From: Membranipora membranacea
Taxonomy: Eukaryota > Bryozoa > Gymnolaemata > Cheilostomatida > Membraniporidae
Assembly (NCBI GenBank): GCA_914767715.1
Contig: OU612075.1
Location: 9,238,001 to 9,302,000 of the forward strand
Direction of reading: 5' to 3'
Length of the DNA stretch: 64,000 bases
Part shown: in pieces, positions 62,238 through 64,000 of the stretch
How the letters are laid out: each line of letters begins with the position of its first letter
Position numbering within the stretch: position 1 is the stretch's first letter
Position numbers and translations under genes: made by a program
Notes under the pieces: generated by a model
Databases searched by the model: none
Seen by the model: the letters and a program-made list of their open reading frames with translations, nothing else
Told to the model about the DNA's origin: nothing

Positions 62238-64000
62238 ATGGGTCAAGCGTGTACTTCCAATATACCACGGGTAAGGTTAGAAGAGTGTCCAGATGATCTC
62301 AGCCTAAGCTCAGAGAAGAACAGCGTCTATGATGAAGAAGAAAGCAACCTTGTGAGAACAAAGTCAAAACAAGTTGAGAAGGACCTGTGTGTCATTGTCA
62401 GAATATGTTTCTACATCTTAGTGGCTCTGCTTTTAGTGTCAATGACGGTGATTACCACGATATACATCAGCCATCTACAGACACATGTCCAGGACCTTGA
62501 TGCAAAGCAGGAAATCACAGAGAAATCCTTGATGAATTTTATAAAGAACAACACGTTAAATGTAAGTACAGGAAAAAGTTACATGTTTTACAAGTTACAT
62601 CATTGGTCTAAAAAGATTGTTGGGTAAAATCAAGGGGACCTAACACTAGCCACAGCCACAACCTCAAAGAAGGGGCAATTCTGCAATATCTACGCAAACT
62701 TGCTCTCAACTTGAAGGCAGGTCAGAGTGCACCTCGGGCCCAGCTCCGGTAGACAAGAAAAAATTAGCAGTTATCCTACAAAACCAACTTGCAGATCCAC
62801 CTATTATCCCTTCTCACCTCATATTGACAGAAAAAAAGAGTGACACAAAATCTACAAGGCTAGATAACATTGTTGACCATAGCGATTACCAAGTAGTTTA
62901 ACAACGTTTTTTGAGAGCTTATTCTTTGATTTAAAATTTAAACGGAGCTGTGAAAACAGGGCAGATTTAGAAATATTTTCATTACATCGACTATGGAGAT
63001 TAGCTGGCTCATGTTTGACAATTAGGTTCCTTCTTGAGGGTCTGTATTTCAATATGACTCATCGAAAGCTCATAGGAAAAATGAAAAGATAAAAAAGTTA
63101 TCTGTACATTATATAGTGTAGTGATACACTCTGGTTCCACACTGTATCTATCACTCCGATGGAACAACATGGTATGTATGTTCACGTATTTTCCATCGCA
63201 ATCCACTGCATTGTTTAATCTATAATTGTGATGTCATCTTTTCTTAGCAGCAATAAAGAGCTTAAGACGGCATCTGCAGGAAAAAGGAACGCAATCACGA
63301 TTACTAAGAAAGCCAACCTAGATGACAGCAAAAACAAAATACATTAAGTGATCAGTTTTTTTTTGTAAGAGATATAAATCTATTATGAATTTTATTTCAC
63401 ACATCTACTACGCGGCACTTCTCTCAGGCTGTACAATTTTGAAGCTAAACTATAATTTACACAAACACTATTTTGTATATATATTTCTAACTATATTCCA
63501 TCGCTGAAAACATGTAATTATTGTCATTTTATTTGCAATTTGTAGCTATACCTAACGAAGGTATCCTTTTATATATAAAATTGAATTGGAACGCTATTCG
63601 TCAAGTTTTTTTTCCTTATTTGCTCCACACTGTTAAAAACTTGAAGTCAAGATGCACTAAAACAGATACATTGTATATGGTCATGAGGAACAACTTTGTT
63701 GTTATTTATATGTGTTATTGATGATTGATGATGATTGGTGAGAATAAACTGCATGACCAAGTCCGTCCTAAAAACACAGACCTGTCCACTTTTGTGATCG
63801 GGATAAGCATTAAAAAATTTAAATATAGTGAATGTTGTTATTCCACACACTGCAAGTAAAGGCCACTTATCAGCATATATGATTACATTTTTTAACCCCT
63901 GGAACATTGTTTACAGAGTGAACTACAAAAGGAAAGTAACACTAATGAAGCAACCAACACAAAGCGATATGACACTTCAATACGTGGTACTACGGCGTTG
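62238..64000 (+). CDS. TNF-superfamily ligand, third tandem copy (cut by the window edge)
   Basis: Exon 1 is 62238-62561 (108 codons, phase 0, donor gtaagt). Exon 2 starts at 63917 and runs off the window. The N-terminal part differs from copies 1 and 2: MGQACTSNIP, an acidic Ser-rich cytoplasmic tail (DDLSLSSEKNSVYDEEE), then a transmembrane helix (about 56-78) and the shared YISHLQ stalk motif. MGQAC has Gly at 2 and Cys at 5, as in proteins that are N-myristoylated and palmitoylated; this is inference. The 84 bases of exon 2 in view differ from copy 2's exon 2 at only two positions, and the preceding intron end is nearly identical. The TNF homology domain itself is outside the window, so this call rests on the stalk, the exon phase and exon 2. 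Confidence 0.8.

Noticed and set aside
1-64000. CRISPR arrays, prokaryotic operons or viral genomes
   Set aside because: No array of regular direct repeats with unique spacers, no ribosome-binding-site-linked gene runs and no viral structural or replication genes were seen. The spliced gene structure is that of an animal nuclear genome.

Overview
The window is eukaryotic nuclear DNA from an animal, most likely a marine invertebrate. It is AT-rich, its genes are split by GT-AG introns of about 0.2-4 kb, and it carries many DNA-transposon and LINE remnants. The protein families fit a non-vertebrate metazoan: furin-cleavable TNF-type ligands, a secreted apple/EGF/mucin/IgGFc-binding protein, and dyskerin. 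A sponge, a cnidarian or an invertebrate deuterostome are all possible, and the sequence alone does not let me choose between them. I rebuilt every gene model by hand from splice sites and codon phase; all internal phases agree and all total lengths are multiples of three.

Layout. (1) 2.5-6.0 kb, minus: the first three coding exons of an unidentified acidic protein whose 3' part lies further left. (2) 7.3-11.7 kb, minus: complete 11-exon dyskerin gene (DKC1, 499 aa). (3) 12.06-19.05 kb, plus: complete 12-exon gene for a 460-aa protein with a WW domain, a four-cysteine zinc-ribbon-like motif and three CUE/UBA-like helical segments. It is head-to-head with DKC1 across about 350 bp, a likely bidirectional promoter. 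(4) 19-23.9 kb: intergenic, with a palindromic MITE, a 1.1-kb TIR element that carries a second nested element, and a 63-bp minisatellite. (5) 23.96-36.38 kb, minus: 13-exon gene for a 990-aa secreted protein with signal peptide, apple/PAN-like region, EGF-like segments, a Gly/Thr/Pro array encoded by a 45-bp minisatellite, and an IgGFc-binding N-terminal-type domain.

(6) 38-64 kb, plus: a tandem array of three TNF-superfamily ligand genes. Copy 1 (39.48-44.02 kb, 369 aa) and copy 2 (52.64-58.98 kb, 365 aa) are complete 7-exon genes with the same intron phases. Copy 3 starts at 62.24 kb and runs off the right edge in exon 2. Promoters, 3' flanks and polyadenylation signals are duplicated as well. 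Copies 1 and 2 are type II membrane proteins: short basic cytoplasmic tail, one transmembrane helix, coiled-coil stalk, RAKR furin-type site, C-terminal TNF homology domain. Transposons have entered the array since duplication: a 4.2-kb foldback element with an 8-bp target duplication, two short hAT-type MITEs with perfect 8-bp target duplications, and two 5'-truncated LINE reverse-transcriptase remnants.

The neighbours do not form one pathway. Dyskerin is an RNA-modification housekeeping gene, the WW/CUE-like protein looks like a ubiquitin-linked adaptor, and the IgGFc-domain protein and the TNF ligands would act at the cell surface or outside the cell, plausibly in mucosal or innate defence. 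The most notable system here is the young, still-exchanging TNF ligand array.
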